Shown here: positions 1-7,021 of the stretch, piece after piece | Position numbering within the stretch: the stretch's first letter is position 1 | How the letters are laid out: each line of letters starts with the position of its first letter | Origin: Planctomycetota bacterium | Lineage (GTDB): Bacteria; Planctomycetota; Brocadiia; JAADGH01 | Assembly (NCBI GenBank): GCA_013152475.1 | Contig: JAADGH010000137.1 | Coordinates: 1 to 32,148, forward strand | Length of the DNA: 32,148 bases | Reading direction: 5' to 3' | Translations under genes and position numbers: made by a program | The notes under the pieces: generated by a model | What the model was told of the DNA's origin: nothing | The model's input: the letters and a program-made list of their open reading frames with translations, nothing else | Database searches by the model: none

Positions 1-1
1 A

Positions 2-61
2 GGGGATGTGTGGTGGGACGGGATCACGATGAAGGAAACGAAAGCGAAACCTGTGGAATAG
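2..61 (+). CDS. 3' end of an upstream gene (partial, probably secreted protein)
   Basis: An open frame enters from the left edge and stops at TAG (59-61), 13 nt before the next start. The 19 visible residues end VWWDGITMKETKAKPVE. A V-W-[FW]-D-[DG]-[IV] stretch close to the C-terminus is typical of the last strand of jelly-roll carbohydrate-binding or Asp-box-type secreted proteins, which fits the carbohydrate cluster that follows. That assignment is inference from a very short tail; only the stop codon and frame are directly visible. Close spacing suggests it is co-transcribed with the LanC-like gene. Confidence 0.55.
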   Translation, partial: GDVWWDGITMKETKAKPVE

Positions 62-74
62 AAGGAGGCGGATC

Positions 75-1589
75 ATGCATCGGCAGCGAAAAGTTACGAC
101 TGTCGTCGGCGTCATCATAGCTGTCGCGGTTCTCGTCCCGAGCTCGTCATTCTCCGTGGAGACCGAAGACGGCCCCATGTACCTCACCGACTCCCACGGG
201 GCGGCGGGGGTGATCTGGGCCATGATGAGCCTGGCCGAGGCCGACCCGAAGTACATGGACTGCGCCGAGCAGACGATGAAGTGGCTTATGCACGTCAAGA
301 AGGTCGATGACCAGGGGCGCGTGACCTGGCTGCTCAGCTACTCCGCCCCGCCCGGCCACAAGAACCGGGCCATCAAGCCGCCCGGCCTGCCCCTGCCGAT
401 CATCCTCTTCTTCAACGCATACGAGAAAACGAAAAACCCGGAATACAAGGAAATCGCCCTCGACGCCGCCCGCTATATGGCGGAGGCAGCGCCGTACAGG
501 TCGAAGACGAAGCTCGGCACGGCCTACGGCTTCGCCTTCTCCGTCGGCGAGAAAGACCCCGGACTGATCCTGGGCCACTCCCACGGCCTGGGGAAGTATA
601 TGCAGCTCTTCACGCGCGCCTACCAGGTCCAACCCCATGCGTCTTTCGTCGATGCCCTCCGGGGGATGCTCGTCAACCTGAAGGTGAATGCCGTGGAGTT
701 GGGCGATGGTGCAATCGGCTGGCGCGCCTTTAGGTGGAAGCACATCAAGGACAAGGGGGTTATCGTGACCGGCTACTGCTTCGGCCAGGCGGGCCTCATC
801 ATCCCGCTCATGGACCTCGCCAAGGCCATGCCGGAGCTGAAATTGTCCGACGGAACCACACCCCTTTCCCTCGGCAATGCCGGACTCCGATACCTGATAG
901 CGCAGGCGAAGCCCGTGAAGAAGGGGTACCTCTGGCCCTACATGCGCTTCGACAGGAAAAGCAAGAACCCCGGCCTCGGCAGCGGAACCGGCGGGATCGG
1001 CTGGGCCTTCCTCGCGGGCTACCAGGCCAATCGCGCTGCAGGGAACGAAGCCTTCGCCGAGGAGTGTATGAAATACGCCCGGGGCGCGGCGGAGTATACG
1101 CTGGGCATGATTGAGCGTGCGCCGAAAGATTACGTCTTTACGAGCGGAGGCGGGTCCGGCGGATTCGGCGTGTGCGGTGGGGCCGGCGGGTCGGCCTGGT
1201 TCCCCATCAAGCTGTCGAAGGAACTTGGCGAGAAGGACCCGGAGTTCGTGGAGCGTGTAAGGAAGTGCACGAAGCGTCTCGCCATGATGGTCATCAGGAG
1301 CGCCACCCCCGTGGGCGACACGCTGACGTGGCCTCTCAGCACGGGGGAACGCAAACACCATAAGATCAAGTCGAAGCAAGTGGCCGTCAACATGGCCCTC
1401 GACTACGGCCAGACGGGGGTCGTTCTCGAGCTGGCGGAGATGGGCAAGTTCCTCCACGATGACGAGATTCTCGACGCCGCAAAGAAGGCCGCCGATTTCA
1501 TCGTCGCCCACATGGTGAAAACCGAGCACGGGTGGAAGATGCCGAGGTTTGTCTATCTGAAAACGGAGGAAATCGAAAAGGACAAGTAG
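75..1589 (+). CDS. Secreted LanC-like (alpha/alpha)6 toroid protein
   Basis: 504 aa. An AAGGAGG Shine-Dalgarno at 62-67 sits about 7 nt before the ATG. Residues 7-27 form a signal peptide (VVGVIIAVAVLVPSSSFS). The mature part has six Gly-rich hairpin motifs spaced like the six helical hairpins of lanthionine synthetase C-like proteins: SHGAAG, GHSHGLG, GYCFGQAG (residues 233-240), GTGGIG, GVCGGAGG (residues 365-372) and DYGQTG. In LanC enzymes zinc is bound by the Cys of the fourth-hairpin motif and the Cys-His of a CHG motif. Here the first Cys is kept (C235) but CHG has become C367-G368-G, so one ligand is missing. With a GH130 enzyme 7 nt downstream and a sialidase after that, a role in glycan binding or processing outside the cytoplasm is more likely than lantibiotic cyclisation. 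The substrate is unknown. Confidence 0.75.
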   Translation: MHRQRKVTTVVGVIIAVAVLVPSSSFSVETEDGPMYLTDSHGAAGVIWAMMSLAEADPKYMDCAEQTMKWLMHVKKVDDQGRVTWLLSYSAPPGHKNRAIKPPGLPLPIILFFNAYEKTKNPEYKEIALDAARYMAEAAPYRSKTKLGTAYGFAFSVGEKDPGLILGHSHGLGKYMQLFTRAYQVQPHASFVDALRGMLVNLKVNAVELGDGAIGWRAFRWKHIKDKGVIVTGYCFGQAGLIIPLMDLAKAMPELKLSDGTTPLSLGNAGLRYLIAQAKPVKKGYLWPYMRFDRKSKNPGLGSGTGGIGWAFLAGYQANRAAGNEAFAEECMKYARGAAEYTLGMIERAPKDYVFTSGGGSGGFGVCGGAGGSAWFPIKLSKELGEKDPEFVERVRKCTKRLAMMVIRSATPVGDTLTWPLSTGERKHHKIKSKQVAVNMALDYGQTGVVLELAEMGKFLHDDEILDAAKKAADFIVAHMVKTEHGWKMPRFVYLKTEEIEKDK

Positions 1590-1596
1590 GTGTGAT

Positions 1597-2730
1597 ATGG
1601 CAGATATTCCCGACAAGATCGTATGTTCGCCTGCGGATGTCGATCCTGCAGAACTCCCCATCCAGAAACAAACCGGCGTCGAAACGTACGTCCTCGGCGC
1701 ATTCAATCCCGGCATGGCACGGCTGCCGAACGGGAACCTTGTCATCATGGTAAGGGTCGCCGAGGCATTGAAGGAACCTATTCACGGCCAGCATGTTACA
1801 TCCATACGGTGGACACCGAGCCAGGGCTATGTGGTGGACAAGTATCCCCTGGGCGAGGTGGACACGACGGACCCTCGGAAGTTTCGCCTTCTCGAATATC
1901 CTCATATCAAGGTCTGCCGCCTCACCTCCCTCTCCTGGCTCCTGCCGGTGGAGCTGACGCCGGACGGGCTGGAGATCGTGACCATCCACTACGACAAGAT
2001 CATCGAGCCCCGGACCACGTATCAGGAATATGGCGTCGAGGACGCGCGCATCACGCGCATCGGCGACGAGTATTACATGACCACGTGCAGCGTCAGCTCC
2101 GAGCGCCACTCGACCACGCTCTACAAGTCTACCGACGGCCTGAACTACGACCTGCTTGGCATCATCATCGACCACCAGAACAAGGACGTGCTTCTCTTCC
2201 CGGAGAAGATCGGCGACCTCTACTACGCCATGACCCGGCCTCTTGGCGATCTCTACTTCCCCCCCGCTCCAGAGGAAGATTCCCTGGCCGGTCCGTCCAT
2301 CAACATGGCGGAGTCGCCCGACCTGCTCCACTGGAAGCCCATCGATGTCCCCTTTGTCCGCCCATCGAAGGGGAGCCGTATGACGATGAAGCTCGGCGGC
2401 GGCGCGCCCCCGATCCTGCGCGGCGAAGGTTGGCTCATCCTCTACCACGGCGTGGAGCAGAAGGGTGTCGTCGGCATCTACCGCACCTTCTGGGCGCTGA
2501 CCGAGAAAGAAAAGCCCTGGTCGATCATTCACATTGACGAAGATCGCCCGGTCCTCGAACACAAGCCGGACCTGACGAGGGACATGGCAGACAGCATCTA
2601 TGTCACCGACGTCGTCTTCACGACAGGCATCGAGGAGCACGGGGATGTGTACGTGGTCGCCTCAGGCGAGTTGGATCTCTGCTGTCGGATAACACATCTC
2701 ACCAAAGATCGGTTCGCGACATGCAAGTAA
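1597..2730 (+). CDS. GH130-family glycoside phosphorylase/hydrolase
   Basis: 377 aa, no signal peptide, so probably cytoplasmic. The five-bladed propeller signatures of GH130 are visible: FNPGMARLPNGNLVIMVR (about residues 36-53), YGVEDARIT with the likely catalytic Asp149, DHQNKDVLLFPEK, YYAMTRP, a SPDLLHW segment and LGGGAPPILRGEGWLILYHG near residue 270. GH130 members cleave beta-mannosides, usually by phosphorolysis to mannose-1-phosphate, and some are hydrolases. Phosphorylase versus hydrolase cannot be settled by eye. The gene starts 7 nt after the LanC-like stop with only a weak AGGTG site, so translational coupling is likely. It sits in a probable four-gene carbohydrate operon. The family assignment is firm; the substrate is not. 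Confidence 0.88.
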   Translation: MADIPDKIVCSPADVDPAELPIQKQTGVETYVLGAFNPGMARLPNGNLVIMVRVAEALKEPIHGQHVTSIRWTPSQGYVVDKYPLGEVDTTDPRKFRLLEYPHIKVCRLTSLSWLLPVELTPDGLEIVTIHYDKIIEPRTTYQEYGVEDARITRIGDEYYMTTCSVSSERHSTTLYKSTDGLNYDLLGIIIDHQNKDVLLFPEKIGDLYYAMTRPLGDLYFPPAPEEDSLAGPSINMAESPDLLHWKPIDVPFVRPSKGSRMTMKLGGGAPPILRGEGWLILYHGVEQKGVVGIYRTFWALTEKEKPWSIIHIDEDRPVLEHKPDLTRDMADSIYVTDVVFTTGIEEHGDVYVVASGELDLCCRITHLTKDRFATCK

Positions 2731-2779
2731 CGTATGGCCGCGAATGCGACTCAGTGCAAGACAAAAGGAGAATTGCTTG

Positions 2780-4357
2780 ATGTCACGGCACTTCGTGTTT
2801 TTCCCACTCGTTTTGTTGACAGCAAGCGCCTTTGCCCAGACCGGTTTGCGTGAGGAGACCGTCGAGACCACCGTCCAGGGCAAACCCATCGTGCGAGCGG
2901 ACTTCGAGAAGTGTCTGCCCGCCGAGGCGGTGATTCCCGTCACCGAAGCGGAGCTCAAGGCCGGCAAGATGAGGGGCCGTCTCAAGGGCTGCTGGATCGT
3001 CCGCAGGCCCGGTTGGACCGACCGTCTGCTGAATGCCGTCGGGAGCCCACCGGATATTGTGTATGATCCCAAGCTGACCGATCCGTGCGATATCTACCTC
3101 GGCCTCCGCGCCGTGTCGCCGAGGATGAGTTTCGGCATCAAGCTGTCGAGTGAGCAGGACTTCACCATCATCACCGCTCCCGCCGCGGCCCCGAAGCGCC
3201 ACTTCAACTACGAGTTCCACTGGAAGATCCAGGCCCCGATGGCCGGCGAGAAGATCGTCCTTCGGGCGCTGGGGTATCCCGTCTACATCCAGTACCTCCG
3301 CTTCGTTCCCACGGTCAAACGCAAGGCCAAGCGCCTCGTCGCCACCGACCATGTGACCATCTGCAAGGAAAAGGGTCGGCACTTCGCCTTCCCCGGTGTG
3401 GCGAAACTGCCCAATGGCGACCTCGCCGTGGTCTGCCGGGAGGGCGTGGCGCACGTCTGCCCCTTCGGGAAGATCGTCCTGATCCGTTCGCGGGATGGTG
3501 GGCGCACGTGGGACAAGCGGGTGACCATCTACGACTCCATCTCCGACGACCGCGACCCGGCCATCCTTACCCTGCCGGATGGAACAGTCATTGTCACGTT
3601 CAACACATGGCACAGTTGGACGGCTCAACAGACGCTCAAAGAAAAGTACGCCAAGCAGACGAAGGCGATCCAGAGCGAGGAAGGGCGGAGGGTCGGTGGA
3701 GCGTGGCTCATGGCATCGAAGGACAACGGCCACACCTGGAGCAAGCCCATCCGCACACCCACGTTCAGCCCTCGCGGTCCGACGCTTGGGCCGGATGGCA
3801 AGCTGTATTACGTCGGCGACGACTCCATGTACGGCAAGTGCGTCGTGAACGTCTATCGGTCGGAGGACGGCGGGAAGACATGGACGCGGCACGGGGAAGT
3901 CGGGTACTCGCCACCGATCAAGAGACAATTCGATACGGAAGTCTACGACGAGCCGAATCTCGGCATCTCTCCCAACGGGCAGTGGATCACGACAATCCGC
4001 GTGCAGTATGACGGCTATGTTCGGCAGTCCCACTCGAAGGACGGACAAAGATGGACCTTCCCGAAGAAGCTTTCGGTCCGGGGCTTCCCCCAGCATCTGC
4101 TCCCCCTGAGAGACGGACGGTGGCTGATGACCTACGGCTATCGCTTTCCGCCCATGGGCATCCGCGGCTGCCTGAGCAAGGATGGTGGGAAGACGTGGGA
4201 CTTGTCCCGCGAGATCGTCTTCCGACACGAAGGCGCCAGCAGCGACCTGGGCTACCCCTACTCCATCGAACTGGACGACGGCCGGGTCCTGACCGTGTAT
4301 TACTACATCGAACAGGACAGCGACTGCTACATCGAGGGCGCATTTTATAGCCCGTAG
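2780..4357 (+). CDS. Secreted sialidase-like Asp-box (BNR) protein
   Basis: 525 aa from the ATG at 2780, preceded by AAAAGGAG at 2763-2770; the in-frame upstream start is rejected because the signal peptide (MSRHFVFFPLVLLTASAFA) begins here. After an N-terminal domain of about 190 residues comes a six-bladed propeller with five Asp-boxes of the S-x-D-x-G-x-T-W type: SRDGGRTW, SKDNGHTW, SEDGGKTW, a degenerate SKDGQRW and SKDGGKTW. The FPGVAKLPNGDLAVVCR segment precedes the first box at the place of the sialidase RIP motif (R-I-P is not conserved). This argues for a sialidase-superfamily exo-glycosidase or sugar-binding protein, not proven GH33 sialidase activity. It follows GH130 by 49 nt on the same strand and probably supplies sugars from outside the cell. 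Confidence 0.82.
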   Translation: MSRHFVFFPLVLLTASAFAQTGLREETVETTVQGKPIVRADFEKCLPAEAVIPVTEAELKAGKMRGRLKGCWIVRRPGWTDRLLNAVGSPPDIVYDPKLTDPCDIYLGLRAVSPRMSFGIKLSSEQDFTIITAPAAAPKRHFNYEFHWKIQAPMAGEKIVLRALGYPVYIQYLRFVPTVKRKAKRLVATDHVTICKEKGRHFAFPGVAKLPNGDLAVVCREGVAHVCPFGKIVLIRSRDGGRTWDKRVTIYDSISDDRDPAILTLPDGTVIVTFNTWHSWTAQQTLKEKYAKQTKAIQSEEGRRVGGAWLMASKDNGHTWSKPIRTPTFSPRGPTLGPDGKLYYVGDDSMYGKCVVNVYRSEDGGKTWTRHGEVGYSPPIKRQFDTEVYDEPNLGISPNGQWITTIRVQYDGYVRQSHSKDGQRWTFPKKLSVRGFPQHLLPLRDGRWLMTYGYRFPPMGIRGCLSKDGGKTWDLSREIVFRHEGASSDLGYPYSIELDDGRVLTVYYYIEQDSDCYIEGAFYSP

Positions 4358-4429
4358 TCTTTGGGGGCATATCATTCTCTCTCGTTCAAGGCCGGCTTCT
4401 CTCCCCGCGCGCGGAGCGAAAGAAGTTAC

Positions 4430-4588
4430 ATGCACCCGGGGGGATGTTTGGTGTGGAACTCGGCCGCCGCATATGGTATCCTTGAATATCTGGTTCGGTC
4501 GGGAAAGATTCGCTTGGAGAGCGAACGCGTTCCTGGTATGTTTGACGAGGGGACGGCGCCGCAAGTTAAGCTGTATCTGCAACAGTGA
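4430..4588 (+). CDS. Possible small protein (52 aa), low support
   Basis: A short open frame from ATG 4430 to the TGA at 4586-4588, with GAAAGAAG a few bases upstream as a mediocre ribosome site. It encodes MHPGGCLVWNS then a segment GILEYLVRSGKIRLESER that would form an amphipathic helix. The stop lies 11 nt before the next predicted start, so the two could be coupled. I do not recognise the sequence and length alone is not evidence in GC-rich DNA. The rest of the 242-nt interval between the sialidase and the next gene shows no promoter or terminator that I would defend. Confidence 0.25.
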   Translation: MHPGGCLVWNSAAAYGILEYLVRSGKIRLESERVPGMFDEGTAPQVKLYLQQ

Positions 4589-4599
4589 GGAATCTCCCC

Positions 4600-5169
4600 G
4601 TGAGCAGCACAGAGGCAATGGCCCCGAAGGCATTTGGGCGCCTCTTGGCAACGAATAACCCTCCGGCGGCGATTCTCTGGATGCTGCTTTGCACAGAGCA
4701 TCTGCTGAATCAATTGATTGAAGAAAAACTCCCCAACGGGGAAGCGATGGTCAGCGACCCGAGAACCTACACCTTCCTGATCAAATTGGTTGCCGCGCAG
4801 AACAAAGACCTCCTCCCGGCGGAGCTGTGCGAGAACATCAAGAGGCTGAACGACCTCAGAGATCAGTATGCGCGCGCATTGGATTACCAGCCATCGGAAG
4901 AAGACCTGGACTTTTTCGAACCCGGAGACATCGCCGATGCGCCCCTCCAGCGCATGGTGGAGGGGAAGCTCGGTATCCTGAAGCGGGTGTGGCGCGGGAC
5001 GGTAGGGCGGTTCGGCAAGTCGAAGACAGGCATGCCAGGGCCCGGAGCAAGCGATCTCCGACGTATTTGGGCTCTTACCTATGGGTGGCTCAGTGAGTAC
5101 TGCAAGCAGGAGTGTGGGGTGGCTGAGCCTGCTCATACGCCACAGCTTCCGGATTCTCCAATGTCATAG
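4600..5169 (+). CDS. Hypothetical alpha-helical protein
   Basis: 189 aa with a GTG start chosen because GTGAGG lies 9 nt upstream (4585-4590); a GTG at 4585 has no such site. No signal peptide or membrane segment. The first 100 residues are helical and contain RLLATNNPPAAILWMLLCTEHLLNQLIEEKL followed by LCENIKRLNDLRDQYARAL. A hydrophobic helix pair ending in a basic L-x-x-L-R-[ND]-x-[FY]-[AS] segment recalls HEPN-like or MtlR/DUF4145-type helical bundles, but no R-x4-6-H catalytic pair is visible, so this is only a fold guess. It is followed by a repeat-rich interval and stands apart from the carbohydrate genes. Confidence 0.6.
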   Translation: MSSTEAMAPKAFGRLLATNNPPAAILWMLLCTEHLLNQLIEEKLPNGEAMVSDPRTYTFLIKLVAAQNKDLLPAELCENIKRLNDLRDQYARALDYQPSEEDLDFFEPGDIADAPLQRMVEGKLGILKRVWRGTVGRFGKSKTGMPGPGASDLRRIWALTYGWLSEYCKQECGVAEPAHTPQLPDSPMS

Positions 5170-5241
5170 CTGAAGACTTCCGCCAATCCAGAATAGGAGG
5201 AAGATAACCATTTAGCCAAATGGGACAGGGGATAATTGGGT

Positions 5242-5361
5242 TGTTGAAAAGACCCCCGTGGCGTCATCCTGAACGAAGTGAAGGGTCTCAAACGGACGAA
5301 TGGTCGAGAGATTCTTCGCTGCGCTCAGAATGAGAACCGTGGGTAAGATGGTTCTTCAACA
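5242..5361. repeat. Nested imperfect inverted repeat (MITE/REP-like)
   Basis: Two concentric inverted arms are visible. The outer arms are TGTTGAAAAGACC (5242-5254) and the reverse complement of 5350-5361 (TGTTGAAGAACC). The inner arms are 5264-5289 and 5308-5333, which match in 20 of 26 positions when one is reverse-complemented; they contain CGAAGTGAAGG and TTCGCTGCGCTCAG. The whole unit could fold into one long hairpin with an 18-nt top loop. It lies between genes and has no coding capacity of its own. The wording of the arms resembles short non-autonomous palindromic repeats scattered through many environmental bacterial genomes. Confidence 0.7.
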
Positions 5362-5381
5362 CCCCCGTAATTTCCGTTCTC

Positions 5382-5407
5382 GTCCTTCCCGCGAAAGTAG
5401 GAATGAC
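5382..5407. repeat. GAAA-loop palindromic repeat
   Basis: Arms 5382-5392 and 5397-5407 pair in 9 of 11 positions (one of them a G-T wobble) around a GAAA tetraloop. This is a short REP-type hairpin immediately after the larger inverted repeat and 64 nt before the start of the next gene. It could be a degenerate repeat or act on the 5' untranslated region of that gene; there is no T-run, so it is not a terminator. Confidence 0.55.
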
Positions 5408-5470
5408 ACGAATTTACAAAGCCAACCCCCTATCACTACACACGGCCAAATGCTTACGGAGGAAGAGAAC

Positions 5471-6286
5471 ATGCTGCCCACCGTGAAGATCGGCGACACG
5501 GATGTAACCCGGTTGATCTGCGGCGGGAACCCGTTCAGCGGGTTCTCGCATGTGAGCGCGGAGCTGGACCGGGAGATGGTTGAGTATTACACAATGCCGA
5601 ATCTCCTGAAATGCCTCGATGCGTGCTGGGCGAACGGCATCAACACGTTCCAGTCGCGCGGCGACCGGCATCAGAATCGGCTCTATCTGGAGCATCGCCT
5701 GGGTGGCGGGCGGATGCAGTGGATTGCCCAGACGGCGAGCGAGTTCCGGAGCATCGAGGGCAACATCCGAGAGATCGCGCGATACGAACCCATCGCCATC
5801 TACCACCACGGCTCGCACGTGGACAACTCCTGGCACAAGGGAGAAATTGATGTCGTCGCCGACATCGTGAAGTGCATCAAGGACCGGGGCCTGCCGGCCG
5901 GCGTCGGCACCCACATCCCCGAGGTGATCGAGTACGCCGAGGAGAAGGGGTGGGAGACGGACTTCTACATGGCGTGTTTCTACAACCTGGCCCGGGGATA
6001 CAAGTCGGCCCCGGCGCAGGACCAGGATGCCTACGCGAGGGACAAGTTCCAGGAGGGCGACCCCGAGCGCATGACCCAGACGATGCGCCAGACGCCGAAG
6101 CCGTGCATCGGGTTTAAGATTATGGCTGCGACCCGGAAGTGCGAAACCGATGAGATGGTGAAGGACACGTTCCAGTGGTCCTTCGACCATATCAAGGACA
6201 TCGACCTCGTGGACGTCGGCATGTTCCCGAAGCACAAGGACCAGGTGAAACAGAACGCGGAGTTTGTTCGGGAGATTCTGGCATAG
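5471..6286 (+). CDS. Divergent aldo/keto-reductase-like TIM-barrel protein
   Basis: 271 aa from the ATG at 5471, selected because ACGGAGGAAG (5456-5465) is well placed; the open frame extends further upstream through repeat DNA that should not be coding. The N-terminus (VKIGDTDVTRLICGGNPFSGF) has the strand-turn opening of aldo/keto reductases. LKCLDACWANGINTFQSRGD matches their A-L-x-x-G-I-N-x-x-D-T-A region but lacks the catalytic Asp and Tyr. The Lys-His pair is likewise not recognisable, although IYHHGSHVDN lies near where the His would be. It is therefore probably not an NAD(P)H reductase of the usual kind, and may be a lyase/isomerase or an inactive relative. Cytoplasmic. Confidence 0.7.
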   Translation: MLPTVKIGDTDVTRLICGGNPFSGFSHVSAELDREMVEYYTMPNLLKCLDACWANGINTFQSRGDRHQNRLYLEHRLGGGRMQWIAQTASEFRSIEGNIREIARYEPIAIYHHGSHVDNSWHKGEIDVVADIVKCIKDRGLPAGVGTHIPEVIEYAEEKGWETDFYMACFYNLARGYKSAPAQDQDAYARDKFQEGDPERMTQTMRQTPKPCIGFKIMAATRKCETDEMVKDTFQWSFDHIKDIDLVDVGMFPKHKDQVKQNAEFVREILA

Positions 6287-6299
6287 GGCGCACCGCCGA

Positions 6300-6317
6300 G
6301 GCGCAGAGGACGCAGAG
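6300..6317 (+). repeat. Short GGCGCAGAG tandem repeat
   Basis: Two 9-nt units, GGCGCAGAG and GACGCAGAG, follow one another just after the stop of the preceding gene. Similar runs of cgcagag units are common small interspersed repeats in environmental genomes. They lie directly in front of the next start and leave it without a clear Shine-Dalgarno site. Confidence 0.4.
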
Positions 6318-6326
6318 AAGAATCGG

Positions 6327-6944
6327 ATGTGGTTAGTCATAGCCAAGGCGGCATGTGGTGTGGGTGGCGTTACAGCCCTTGCGGCAGCTTCTCTGTATGC
6401 GCTGTGGGCGCTCTGCATCCTGCGGGGCAAGGTGCTCGTCATTCGGTCGGACCAGTTGTTCTATTTCCGGATCGTGTGCCTCACTCCTTTTCTTGCCGTC
6501 GTTCCCACCTTGTTCGCCTGCCACCCCGGCTCGCCGCTGACGTGGGCGGTGACGGGCCTTTTCGCCTGCGACTTCTTCGGGCTGGCGCGGCATGCGCTAA
6601 GTCTCCTGTACGTAGCCTGTTATAACGTGGCCGAGGAGGACTTGGTCCTGGCCGTTCGACGGGCATTCGTCCTCGCGGGGATTGGATTTCACGAACGCGA
6701 ATATCGATTCTTCGACGAGAGCAAAACACCCCTCGTCGAGGTGGACCCCGACGCGCGGGGACCGGCGGGGCAGGTATATCTCCTTTCCGGGCTGACGCCC
6801 CATCTCTACCCTCTTCTCGCCGCATCCTGCATGCAATCCGAAGCGACCCTCGGCGCGTCACCGCTGGGCTTTGCGCTGCGCGGGGCCGAGATGCTCGGCG
6901 TGGGAGGGGTTGCGCTGTGGCTCATCGCCCTCGGCATCGGCTGA
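6327..6944 (+). CDS. Hypothetical membrane protein
   Basis: 205 aa from ATG 6327; the frame opens earlier, but the upstream part is repeat DNA. Hydrophobic segments lie at about residues 4-27 (ending LYALWALCIL), 38-57 (YFRIVCLTPFLAVVPTLFA), 62-80 and at the C-terminus (GVGGVALWLIALGIG). The middle, about residues 95-165, is soluble and contains AVRRAFVLAGIGFHEREYRFF and a short acidic LVEVDPD stretch. No family recognised. It precedes a second unrelated membrane protein that has its own promoter, so the two need not be co-expressed. The weak start context makes the exact N-terminus uncertain. Confidence 0.6.
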   Translation: MWLVIAKAACGVGGVTALAAASLYALWALCILRGKVLVIRSDQLFYFRIVCLTPFLAVVPTLFACHPGSPLTWAVTGLFACDFFGLARHALSLLYVACYNVAEEDLVLAVRRAFVLAGIGFHEREYRFFDESKTPLVEVDPDARGPAGQVYLLSGLTPHLYPLLAASCMQSEATLGASPLGFALRGAEMLGVGGVALWLIALGIG

Positions 6945-6958
6945 TCCCGCGCCGCGTC

Positions 6959-6987
6959 TTGACAGACAACGCGCATCTCGCCATAAT
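6959..6987 (+). promoter_or_regulatory. Sigma70-type promoter
   Basis: TTGACA at 6959-6964 and CATAAT at 6982-6987 with exactly 17 nt between them (11 of 12 consensus positions). It lies 35 nt before the Shine-Dalgarno-supported start of the membrane protein gene at 7022 and after the stop of the previous gene. Confidence 0.8.
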
Positions 6988-7021
6988 GAGACGGGGGGGA
7001 CTATGACGCAGGAGGATGAGA

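Noticed and set aside
4396..4425. Terminator hairpin after the sialidase-like gene
   Set aside because: Arms CTTCT/AGAAG and CTCC/GGAG pair only partly and no T-run follows.
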